A DNA stretch of 7,561 bases from an uncultured Oribacterium sp. (GTDB lineage: Bacteria; Bacillota; Clostridia; Lachnospirales; Lachnospiraceae). Shown here piece by piece: positions 1-6,233 of the stretch. How positions within the stretch are numbered: the stretch's first letter is position 1; each line of letters starts with the position of its first letter. The translations under genes were made by a program, and so were the position numbers. Below the pieces are notes generated by a model. That model was not told where the DNA came from, made no database searches, and saw only the letters and a program-made list of their open reading frames with translations. Location of the stretch: NCBI GenBank assembly GCA_938030845.1, contig CALHIC010000301.1:1-7561 (forward strand). Reading direction: 5' to 3'.

Positions 1-162
1 CGCTATCCACTTTCCTCTATACAAGCCTTAAAATTCGCGGCAAAAAGAATATTTTTCTTTTCATAGGATAAACGAAAATGTATAGCATGACAAATTCTGA
101 AAACTTATAATTCGCCATAATTATAGGAAATTTAAATATGTATTTGTATGATTTCCCTCATT

Positions 163-186
163 GAAAAAGAGAGCCTATCGGCTCTC
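163..186 (-). terminator. Intrinsic terminator of the araC-family gene
   Basis: Read on the minus strand, a perfect 7-bp stem GAGAGCC/GGCTCTC (180-186 with 169-175) closes a 4-base loop and is followed directly by TTTTTC (163-168). It lies about 45 bases past the stop codon of the minus-strand regulator, as expected for a Rho-independent terminator. The plus strand has no T-run after the stem, so termination is expected mainly on the minus strand. Confidence 0.85.
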
Positions 187-231
187 CTGAAGCTGATATC
201 TCTCTTCTGTATACCTTTATCTGTCTGCCTC

Positions 232-1122
232 TTATGCCTCCTCCGCCAAAGACTGGGCATATTCCGAGGGAGACATATCACATTCCTTTTTAAACTGTCG
301 GGAAAAATAATGAATGGAGGAATAGCCCAGCTGGTCAGCAATCTGGGTAAAGTTTAGCTGTCCCTCTCGAATCATCCGCTTTGCGGTATCCACTTTCATT
401 TTATGGAAGAGCTCCATCACCCCCATGCTTCCCACCTCCTGAAAGAGCTTTTGCAAATGGGAGCGTCCCAAAAGCATATCTCTGCAAATCTCTTCAATCG
501 TCAGCTTATCCTGCAGTCTTCTTTCCAGATACTCCACCACACTGTTATAAAGCTCCCGTTTTCGATTTCCCTTTTCCACAAAATACTCCGTACTTCTCCC
601 CGGCAAGGGCAAAGAAAAATATCTTCTGTACAGGGAAATCAAAAACTCCGCCAAATACTGCCGAATCAACTGTTGCCCGCCGAAGTTCTGCTCAGAAGAA
701 AAAAGTAACTTCTTCTGGTACGGCTGATCCATTCTTCCGCTGAAAACATTGCTGCCTTCCTGAATGATTTTCGATAAAATCCGCTTTTCCTGCTCCGTAA
801 CCGAAAGACATTTTCTGCGAAAATGCCAAAGGGCAGGACTGTGACAGTAAAAGCTGATGACCACAAGGCTAGGGGCACTCTTTCCATTGGTTAAGACATT
901 ATGAAACTCATTGGGTTCATGAAATAAAATCTCTCCCTTTTTCAGGGGAATCTCCTTCTCTCCCGCAATAGCGGTGATTTCTCCGGAATCCACACAAACA
1001 AACTCCCAAAAGGGATGAGCCTCTCCGGGAAAAGCAAAATCTTTATGGTATTGAAAATAATGAAGAGAAACCAGTTCTTGAATCTCTATAGAATCCTGTA
1101 GATACACGCTTTCGTAATCCAT
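232..1122 (-). CDS. AraC-family transcriptional regulator, probable local regulator of the disaccharide operon
   Basis: This 296-residue protein has the two-part AraC/XylS layout. The N-terminal half (about residues 25-95) is a cupin-like sugar-sensing domain; HPFWEFVCVDSGEI and IPLKKGEILFHEPNEFH are typical of the beta-barrel. The C-terminal 100 residues hold two helix-turn-helix units: the first around 207-228 (LTIEEICRDMLLGRSHLQKLF) and the second around 257-278 (NFTQIADQLGYSSIHYFSRQFKK), followed by the usual MSPSEY ending. The start is placed at 1122 because GGGGAGG lies 5 bases upstream (1128-1134). An in-frame ATG at 1173 lacks a ribosome binding site and falls next to the likely transcription start. 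The gene is divergent from the phosphorylase gene, the usual arrangement for a regulator of the neighbouring operon. That it senses galacto-N-biose, lacto-N-biose or a product, and activates rather than represses, is inference from context. Confidence 0.9.
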   Translation of the reverse strand: MDYESVYLQDSIEIQELVSLHYFQYHKDFAFPGEAHPFWEFVCVDSGEITAIAGEKEIPLKKGEILFHEPNEFHNVLTNGKSAPSLVVISFYCHSPALWHFRRKCLSVTEQEKRILSKIIQEGSNVFSGRMDQPYQKKLLFSSEQNFGGQQLIRQYLAEFLISLYRRYFSLPLPGRSTEYFVEKGNRKRELYNSVVEYLERRLQDKLTIEEICRDMLLGRSHLQKLFQEVGSMGVMELFHKMKVDTAKRMIREGQLNFTQIADQLGYSSIHYFSRQFKKECDMSPSEYAQSLAEEA

Positions 1123-1181
1123 TCTTACCTCCCCAAACTTGCCTTCCCCCCTAATGCCGTCTACCATCGCCATACTATTCG

Positions 1182-1211
1182 ATTATACCAATTAAATCGC
1201 CAATCATGCAA
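1182..1211 (-). promoter_or_regulatory. Probable promoter of the araC-family gene
   Basis: On the minus strand a perfect -10 box TATAAT (1182-1187) is preceded by TTGCAT (1206-1211) with an 18-base spacer. The -35 matches the consensus in only its first three bases. Transcription would begin near 1175 and give a leader of about 50 bases before the ATG at 1122, which supports that start codon over the one at 1173. Confidence 0.55.
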
Positions 1212-1237
1212 ATATATATTCCCATTTTTTATGCTTT

Positions 1238-1267
1238 TTGCACTAAAATACAGGATAGATTTAGAAA
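1238..1267 (+). promoter_or_regulatory. Candidate promoter region of the phosphorylase operon
   Basis: Two readings are possible. TTGCAC (1238-1243) lies 18 bases before TAGAAA (1262-1267), but that would start transcription almost on top of the ribosome binding site. Alternatively TAAAAT (1244-1249, five of six matches to the -10 consensus) gives a more normal leader of about 30 bases but has no recognisable -35, as is common at activator-dependent promoters. The second reading suits control by the divergent AraC-family protein. No operator can be assigned with confidence. Confidence 0.35.
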
Positions 1268-1287
1268 ATATACAGAGGAGCAGCATT

Positions 1288-3480
1288 ATGGGAAAAAGAA
1301 CAGGACAATTAACTCTTCCCGGAGAAGAGAATTTTTTTGAAGAAACCAAGGAACTGGTGGAGCGTTTAGGAGCGGATGCCATCAGAGACAGTGACGGCAC
1401 CCATTTGGATCCAAAAAGCAAAACCCTGCCGGTTAAAATTTACAGCACCTATTTTGTAGCCAGAGGGCACAATGAATTTGCCAAAAAGCATCCGGAGGAG
1501 TGTCAGCAATTTTACCTGATGTCAAAGCCTCTAACCGCCTATTCCTCCCACTTGGAAATCCCCTATATGGAAGGCTTCTTTCCAAAGCAGGTAAGTCCGG
1601 ACTTTGACCATGATCCGAAAAAATGGTGGGAGCTTATAGACCGTAGTACAGGGGAAGTGGTAGAGCCCTCCCTTTGGAGTTTAAAAACGGAAAAGACGGA
1701 GGAGGGAAATCAGTATCTCCTGATTCTGGAAAATGCTCTTCCCTTCCATCGTTATACCCTGAGCTTTTTGGCCTATGCCCTTTGGGACCCCACAGAACTT
1801 TATAACCACATTACCAACCAATGGGGAGATAAGCCCGGAGACATCCCTTTTGACATTCGGAAGCCCCACAGTAAGACCTTCGCTAAATCCTGTCTCAGCC
1901 AGTGGCTGGCAGAGCATCCGGATACGGATGTGGTGCGCTTCACCACATTTTTCTACCATTTTACCCTTCTCTTCAATCATGAAGAAAAGGAAAAATATGT
2001 GGACTGGTTTGGCTATGGAAACACCGTTTCCACAGATGCTTTAGAGGCCTTTGAAAAGGAGTACGGCTATGCTCTTCGGCCGGAGGATTTGGTGGACGAG
2101 GGATATTTCAACAGTACCTTCCGCATTCCCGGCAAGGCTTATCTGGATTACATGGATTTTATTCAACGCTTTGTTGCAAAGGAAGCCAAGGAGCTGGTGG
2201 AGCTTTGCCATAAAGAAGGTAGAGAAGCCATGATGTTCCTGGGAGATAACTGGATCGGTACGGAGCCCTACGGAAAATATTTTTCCTCCATCGGCTTAGA
2301 CAGCGTGGTGGGAAGTGTAGGAGGAGGGGCAACCCTTCGTCTGATTTCCGACATTCCAGGAGTCCGTTATACCGAAGGGCGTTTCCTTCCCTACTTCTTC
2401 CCGGACAGCTTCTCCCCCGGTATGCATCCTGAAAAGGAAGCAATAGAAAACTGGATCAGTGCAAGACGGGCCATTTTCAGAAGTCCCATTGACCGCATCG
2501 GTTACGGCGGATATTTAAGCCTGGCCTACAAATTCCCCGCCTTTTTGGACACCATGGAAAAGGTGGCGGAGGAATTTAGAGAAATTCATCAGGAAGTAAA
2601 GGGGCAGAAGGCCTACAACAAATGTAAGGTGGCCATCCTGAATGCCTGGGGAAAAATTCGCTCCTGGCAGGCTTACATGGTGGCTCACGCCCTGTATTAT
2701 CAGCAGATTTACAGCTATTTCGGTATATTGGAAGCCCTGTCCGGTATGGCGGTGGAGGTGGAGTTCCTCTCCTTTACCGATCTTTTGGAAAATGGTATCC
2801 CAAAAGACATTGATGTCATCCTGAATGCGGGTGATGCAGGTACCTCCTGGTCCGGTGGAGAAATCTGGCAAAATGAAAGGCTTTGCACCATGCTGCGGCA
2901 ATTTGTCTATGAGGGTGGCGGCTTTATCGGTGTGGGAGAACCCTGTGCTACGCAGTATCAAGGCAGCTTCTTCCAGCTTTCCGATGTCCTCGGTGTAGAG
3001 AAAGAGCTGGGCTTCAGCCTTTCTACAGACAAGTATTTTAAAACGGAAAAAACCGCTCACTTCCTATTGGAAGACTTCTCCAAAGAAGAGCTTTCCTTTG
3101 GGGAAAGCAAGAAAAACATTTACGCAACGGATAAAGATACAGAGATTTTGGAATACAGCGACGGTTCTGTACACCTTTCTGCCCATGCTTTCGGAAAGGG
3201 ACGAGGCATCTATATGGCAGGACTTCCCTACTCTCCAAAAAACACCAGGCTTCTTTTACGAGCACTTTTATACAGCTTCGGTAAGGAAAATGAATATGCT
3301 CTCTACCAGGCCACAAACCCTAACTGTGAAGTGCATGCCTATCCGGAAAAGGGACTGCTTGCAGTTTTAAACAATAGTCAAGTGCCTCAAGATACCGGCT
3401 ATTATGACGGAAAGGGAAGGCTACAGGAAATCCATTTGGAAGCCGGGGAAATGCAGTGGCATAGGGCAGAAAAACTGTAA
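1288..3480 (+). CDS. lnpA: 1,3-beta-galactosyl-N-acetylhexosamine phosphorylase (GH112)
   Basis: This cytoplasmic enzyme cleaves galacto-N-biose or lacto-N-biose with inorganic phosphate, giving alpha-galactose 1-phosphate plus GalNAc or GlcNAc. The 730-residue product resembles the Bifidobacterium longum enzyme (about 750 residues) throughout. Recognisable blocks include GADAIRDSDGTHLD (28-41), VVRFTTFFYHFTLLF (near 215-230), MMFLGDNWIGTEPYG (from 315), YTEGRFLPYFFPD (361-373), NAWGKIRSW (from 452) and GGGFIGVGEP (542-551). Asp320 in the GDNWIGTEP block corresponds to the catalytic acid Asp313 of the B. longum protein. Expected architecture is a TIM barrel to about residue 430, then an amidotransferase-like alpha/beta domain, then a C-terminal beta domain. 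There is no signal peptide. The start at 1288 follows AGAGGAG (1274-1280) with 7-base spacing; an in-frame ATG at 1231 lies in the promoter region and is rejected. GH112 also contains galactosyl-rhamnose phosphorylases, but the downstream N-acetylhexosamine kinase gene argues for amino-sugar substrates. Preference for the GalNAc or GlcNAc disaccharide cannot be read from the sequence. Confidence 0.95.
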   Translation: MGKRTGQLTLPGEENFFEETKELVERLGADAIRDSDGTHLDPKSKTLPVKIYSTYFVARGHNEFAKKHPEECQQFYLMSKPLTAYSSHLEIPYMEGFFPKQVSPDFDHDPKKWWELIDRSTGEVVEPSLWSLKTEKTEEGNQYLLILENALPFHRYTLSFLAYALWDPTELYNHITNQWGDKPGDIPFDIRKPHSKTFAKSCLSQWLAEHPDTDVVRFTTFFYHFTLLFNHEEKEKYVDWFGYGNTVSTDALEAFEKEYGYALRPEDLVDEGYFNSTFRIPGKAYLDYMDFIQRFVAKEAKELVELCHKEGREAMMFLGDNWIGTEPYGKYFSSIGLDSVVGSVGGGATLRLISDIPGVRYTEGRFLPYFFPDSFSPGMHPEKEAIENWISARRAIFRSPIDRIGYGGYLSLAYKFPAFLDTMEKVAEEFREIHQEVKGQKAYNKCKVAILNAWGKIRSWQAYMVAHALYYQQIYSYFGILEALSGMAVEVEFLSFTDLLENGIPKDIDVILNAGDAGTSWSGGEIWQNERLCTMLRQFVYEGGGFIGVGEPCATQYQGSFFQLSDVLGVEKELGFSLSTDKYFKTEKTAHFLLEDFSKEELSFGESKKNIYATDKDTEILEYSDGSVHLSAHAFGKGRGIYMAGLPYSPKNTRLLLRALLYSFGKENEYALYQATNPNCEVHAYPEKGLLAVLNNSQVPQDTGYYDGKGRLQEIHLEAGEMQWHRAEKL

Positions 3481-3558
3481 ACTATATACGTAAAAGAATA
3501 ACAAAAAATAAAGCAGAAAAGTACATAACATGATAAGCCGGGACAGCACGCAGCCAAA

Positions 3559-3587
3559 AGGACAAATGCTTTACACAATCGTATAAA
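3559..3587 (+). promoter_or_regulatory. Candidate internal promoter upstream of the sugar-binding protein gene
   Basis: TATAAA (3582-3587) is preceded by AGGACA (3559-3564) with a 17-base spacer, four of six matches to the -35 consensus. A second -35-like hexamer, TTTACA (3570-3575), and a second -10-like hexamer, TATACT (3609-3614), lie nearby but do not pair at a proper distance. The 257-base gap between phosphorylase and binding-protein genes leaves room for a separate promoter, which would let the transporter be made independently. Sequence support is modest. Confidence 0.3.
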
Positions 3588-3687
3588 GATTATTTAGGAA
3601 ATTCTCCCTATACTTAGAAGAAAATAACAGATGTTTTTGTTCCTTCTATATAATTCATAAAAAATAAGAAGAAGCAGAACAAAAAGA

Positions 3688-3720
3688 GGAAATCCCCTAT
3701 AGTAAGCAAGGGATTTTTCC
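3688..3720 (+). other. Hairpin with U-run in the leader of the binding-protein gene
   Basis: AAATCCC (3690-3696) pairs with GGGATTT (3710-3716) around a 13-base loop. Two more G-C pairs (GG 3688-3689 with CC 3719-3720) are possible if two U residues bulge out. The T5 run (3714-3718) is only 10 bases before the ribosome binding site. It could be a weak attenuator between phosphorylase and transporter genes or a 5' mRNA-protecting stem; the large loop and short stem make strong termination doubtful. Confidence 0.45.
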
Positions 3721-3737
3721 GGAAAACGGAGGAAAAA

Positions 3738-5054
3738 ATGAAAAGAAAATTATTGTACCCCATCGCCGTAATGGCATCCTTAGCCCTTGCGCTTACAGCA
3801 TGCGGCGGCAGCCAAGCAAAGGAAAGTGCAAAAAATGAAAAGGGCGAAAGCAAGGCTGATGCAGGTAGTGAAGCTGCAAAGGCTGATGCTTCCGCACAGA
3901 GTGGAGACGGATTAGTATACTGGTCCATGTGGGAGGCTACAGAGCCACAGGGGCAGGCTTTAAAGGAAGCGATTGACGCTTTCACCAAGGATACCGGCAT
4001 TGCCGTAGATGTTCAGTTTAAGGGAAGAACCGGAATCCGTGAAGGATTACAGCCCGCACTTGATGCCGGAACCAACATTGACCTTTTCGATGAGGATATC
4101 GACCGTGTAAACAAGACCTGGTCTGCTTATCTTTTAGATTTAGAAGAATTGGCAAAGGCAAATGACTACGAGAAAACCGCAAATGCAGGCCTTATCGCGG
4201 CTTGTAGAGAAGTAGGCGGAGGAACTTTAAAGTCTATTCCTTACCAGCCAAATGTATTTGCTTTCTTCTACAATAAGGCAATCTTCGATGAAGCAGGCAT
4301 TAAGGAAGTACCAAAGACCTGGGAAGAGCTGGATAAGGCTTGTGCTTTAATCAAGGAGAAGGGCTATGCTCCTATCACCAGTGATGACGCTTACATCTTA
4401 AGCAGCTTCGGATACCACCTGTCCAGAATCAACGGTTATGAGAAGGCCTCTCAGATTGTAAAAGAGGGAAAATGGGATGATCCTTCCGTTCTTGCAGTGG
4501 CTAAGGCTTATGAAGACTTTGCTAAGAAGGGCTATTTCTCCGAGAGCATTGCTTCCAATGTTTGGCCGGCAGGGCAGAACCAGGAATTGGCTGCAGGAAC
4601 TGCTGCAATCTACTTAAACGGTTCTTGGCTTCCAAACGAAGTGAAAGACATTGCCGGCGACGACTTCCAGTGGGGATGCTTTAGCTATCCTGCAGTAGAA
4701 AATGGAGTAGATGGCGTTGAAGCGGCAAACTTCGGAGCACAGGTATTGGCAATCAACAAGAATTCCAAGCATGCTGAAGATGCATTCAAGTTAATCACCT
4801 ACTTCACCAAGGGTAAGTACGACCAGAAGCTTTCCGAGATGTCTTTGGGAATTCCTGCAGACAGCGACAATAAGGAATGGCCTGAGATTTTATCCTCTGT
4901 AAAGCCTGTTATGGAGAGCTTAAAGACTCGTTATCCATGGGCAGCTTCCGCAGAAGATAATGCGGATATGACTCCGATCTTAAAGGAGAACTTCACAAAG
5001 CTTTGCGGCGGCAGCATCACTGCTGAAGAGTTTGTAAAGAATTTACAGAAGTAA
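3738..5054 (+). CDS. ABC transporter sugar-binding lipoprotein, probably for galacto-N-biose/lacto-N-biose
   Basis: This 438-residue extracellular solute-binding protein (family 1, CUT1 type) captures substrate outside the membrane and delivers it to the two permeases encoded downstream. It has a lipoprotein signal peptide: a basic MKRK start, a hydrophobic stretch, and lipobox LTAC with Cys22 as the lipidation site. A low-complexity linker rich in Lys, Glu, Ala and Ser (about 24-57) precedes the mature domain, which begins near GLVYWSMWEATEP. The family-typical block AAGTAAIYLNGSW lies in the second lobe. Length matches the B. longum GL-BP protein (GltA of the lnp locus), and the substrate is assigned from its place between the phosphorylase and permease genes, not from identified binding residues. 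The start is set by GGAGG (3728-3732) 5 bases upstream. Of its 16 proline codons 12 are CCT or CCA, whereas the upstream phosphorylase gene mostly uses CCC and CCG, consistent with a highly expressed gene. Confidence 0.9.
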   Translation: MKRKLLYPIAVMASLALALTACGGSQAKESAKNEKGESKADAGSEAAKADASAQSGDGLVYWSMWEATEPQGQALKEAIDAFTKDTGIAVDVQFKGRTGIREGLQPALDAGTNIDLFDEDIDRVNKTWSAYLLDLEELAKANDYEKTANAGLIAACREVGGGTLKSIPYQPNVFAFFYNKAIFDEAGIKEVPKTWEELDKACALIKEKGYAPITSDDAYILSSFGYHLSRINGYEKASQIVKEGKWDDPSVLAVAKAYEDFAKKGYFSESIASNVWPAGQNQELAAGTAAIYLNGSWLPNEVKDIAGDDFQWGCFSYPAVENGVDGVEAANFGAQVLAINKNSKHAEDAFKLITYFTKGKYDQKLSEMSLGIPADSDNKEWPEILSSVKPVMESLKTRYPWAASAEDNADMTPILKENFTKLCGGSITAEEFVKNLQK

Positions 5055-5078
5055 TGAAATAGTAAAACGACATTTGAC

Positions 5079-5161
5079 GCTGTGAAAAAAGGAAATCAGG
5101 GCCCTCCTCTAATCCGGGGAGGGAAATGCCCTAAAACTTCTTTTTTCACAGCCAATTTTTT
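5079..5161 (+). terminator. Long intercistronic hairpin with U-tract between binding-protein and permease genes
   Basis: A perfect 13-bp stem, GCTGTGAAAAAAG (5079-5091) with CTTTTTTCACAGC (5140-5152), encloses a nested GC-rich stem: AGGGC (5098-5102) with GCCCT (5128-5132), continued by CCTCC (5103-5107) with GGAGG (5118-5122). Six T residues (5156-5161) follow 3 bases after the outer stem and touch the ribosome binding site of the permease gene. It probably works as a leaky terminator or 3' mRNA stabiliser, so that more binding protein than permease is made, as in other ABC operons. The structure is plain in the sequence; its effect is inferred. Confidence 0.75.
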
Positions 5162-5172
5162 AGGAGGCTACA

Positions 5173-6078
5173 GTGAAAAAGAATTCTGCTATACTATTTG
5201 CCTTTGTCAGTCCTGCGGCAATTCTCTTTCTTTTGGTGTTTCTTTATCCCATCCTGAGAACCTTGTGTATGAGTTTCTTTAAGATCGACGGGGTAACGGA
5301 TACCTTTTCAAAATGGCAATTTGTGGGATTGGAAAACTATCAAAAGCTATTAAGCACCACCCTTTTCCGGATTTCTATGGGAAATCTCTTCCGGATTTGG
5401 GCTTTAGGGGGAATCCTGGTGCTCAGCCTTTCCCTTCTTTTTGCCGTAATTATAACCTCCGGCATTCGTGGCAAAAGCTTTTTCCGTGCCATGATTTATC
5501 TTCCCAATATTGTTTCTGCAGTAGCCTTAGCCACCATGTGGCTCCAGTATGTTTACAGCCCGAAATTCGGCTTATTGAAGAGCTTTTTCACCATGCTTCA
5601 TCTGGACAAGCTGGCCAAGATTCAATGGCTGAGCAATGACCATAAGTTTATGGCTCTTTTGATTGCCTATTGCTTCGGTATGGTGGGCTATCATATGTTG
5701 ATTTTTGCCAGCGGTATCGAGAGAATCAGCGGAGACTACTTTGAAGCTGCCACCTTAGACGGCGCCAATCGGCTCCAGCAATTCCGACACATTACCCTTC
5801 CTCTTTTAAAGGGAATGTTCCATACCAATATCACCATGTGGTCTGTCAGCAGCGTAGGCTTCTTCGTCTGGTCCCAGCTTTTCTCCACGGTAACGGCGGA
5901 TACCCAGACCATTACTCCTATGGTCTATATGTATATGCAGATTTTCGGAGCGGGAAACAGTGTTACGGAGCGAAATGCGGGAATCGGAGCCGCGGTGGGG
6001 GTTTGCTTAAGCCTTTGCGTAGTCCTAATCTTCCAGCTTTGTAACCGCCTTTTCCGGGACAAGGATTTGGAGTTCTAG
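5173..6078 (+). CDS. ABC transporter permease, first subunit (CUT1, MalF/UgpA-like)
   Basis: This 301-residue integral membrane protein should form half of the transmembrane channel of the disaccharide importer. About six hydrophobic segments can be seen, near residues 7-30, 71-96, 104-127, 158-181, 219-238 and 268-290. The cytoplasmic EAA loop that docks on the ATPase is clear at 191-210 (EAATLDGANRLQQFRHITLP) with the conserved Glu191, Asp196-Gly197-Ala198 and Leu-Pro209-210. The start codon is GTG at 5173, preceded by a strong AGGAGG (5162-5167) at 5-base spacing. It corresponds in role to GltB of the B. longum lnp locus. No ATP-binding subunit is encoded next to it. CUT1 importers of Firmicutes commonly share a distant MsmK-type ATPase, so this is normal. 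Substrate is inferred from context. Confidence 0.92.
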   Translation: MKKNSAILFAFVSPAAILFLLVFLYPILRTLCMSFFKIDGVTDTFSKWQFVGLENYQKLLSTTLFRISMGNLFRIWALGGILVLSLSLLFAVIITSGIRGKSFFRAMIYLPNIVSAVALATMWLQYVYSPKFGLLKSFFTMLHLDKLAKIQWLSNDHKFMALLIAYCFGMVGYHMLIFASGIERISGDYFEAATLDGANRLQQFRHITLPLLKGMFHTNITMWSVSSVGFFVWSQLFSTVTADTQTITPMVYMYMQIFGAGNSVTERNAGIGAAVGVCLSLCVVLIFQLCNRLFRDKDLEF

Positions 6079-6085
6079 ATTTGCT

Positions 6086-6136
6086 GAAAATACTATCGCT
6101 AAGATTCTAAAGTATTTTCCGTTATAAAAAATCTTA
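6086..6136 (+). other. Hairpin and overlapping alternative pairing between the two permease genes
   Basis: GAAAATACT (6086-6094) pairs perfectly with AGTATTTTC (6111-6119), 9 bp around a 16-base loop. Within that loop TAAGATT (6100-6106) can pair with AATCTTA (6130-6136) downstream. The two pairings either exclude each other or form an H-type pseudoknot. The region is AT-rich, so chance pairing is possible. It begins 7 bases after the stop of the first permease gene and may protect the 3' end of the upstream message. Confidence 0.4.
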
Positions 6137-6203
6137 TTCCTAAATCCAGGATAGCTAAATCATTTTTTCAAAAGTCCATAAAGCTAGTCTGTGTAAAGAT
6201 AGA

Positions 6204-6219
6204 ATAGGAACGTAAACAA
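6204..6219 (+). promoter_or_regulatory. Possible cre-like site (CcpA) before the second permease gene
   Basis: ATAGGAACGTAAACAA fits 14 of 16 positions of the commonly used Gram-positive cre pattern WTGNAARCGNWWWCAW, including the central CG and the CA near the end. It overlaps a -10-like TAGAAT (6200-6205) and ends just before the ribosome binding site. If real it would bring carbon catabolite repression inside the operon. Two mismatches in the left half and no clear -35 keep the confidence low. Confidence 0.25.
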
Positions 6220-6233
6220 GAAGGAGAAACAAT

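Noticed and set aside
1..162. Possible gene end or promoter at the left edge
   Set aside because: Only very short frames occur. TATAAT-like strings (106-111, and 119-124 on the minus strand) have no suitably spaced -35, so nothing is called in this AT-rich stretch.
148..357. Plus-strand open frame across the regulator's terminator and 3' end
   Set aside because: It overlaps the regulator's helix-turn-helix coding region and its terminator, and shows no ribosome binding site or recognisable domain.
1123..1173. Upstream in-frame ATG that would lengthen the AraC-family protein by 17 residues
   Set aside because: It sits at about the predicted transcription start with no ribosome binding site, while the ATG at 1122 has GGGGAGG 5 bases upstream.
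1231..1287. Upstream in-frame ATG that would lengthen the phosphorylase by 19 residues
   Set aside because: It has no ribosome binding site and lies within the promoter region. The ATG at 1288 has AGAGGAG at 7-base spacing, and the protein from there begins like known GH112 enzymes (GKRTGQLTLPGEENF).
2515..3060. Open frame of 181 codons on the minus strand inside the phosphorylase gene
   Set aside because: It lies fully antisense to a well-recognised enzyme, has no family resemblance, and is best explained as a shadow frame.
3481..3737. Riboswitch or small RNA in the gap after the phosphorylase gene
   Set aside because: Apart from the short hairpin near 3688-3720 I could find no conserved aptamer core or extended fold. 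A strong terminator for the phosphorylase gene is also not seen.
5082..5282. Plus-strand open frame across the intercistronic hairpin
   Set aside because: It runs through both arms of the hairpin and into the first permease gene in another frame. The permease frame is clearly the coding one.
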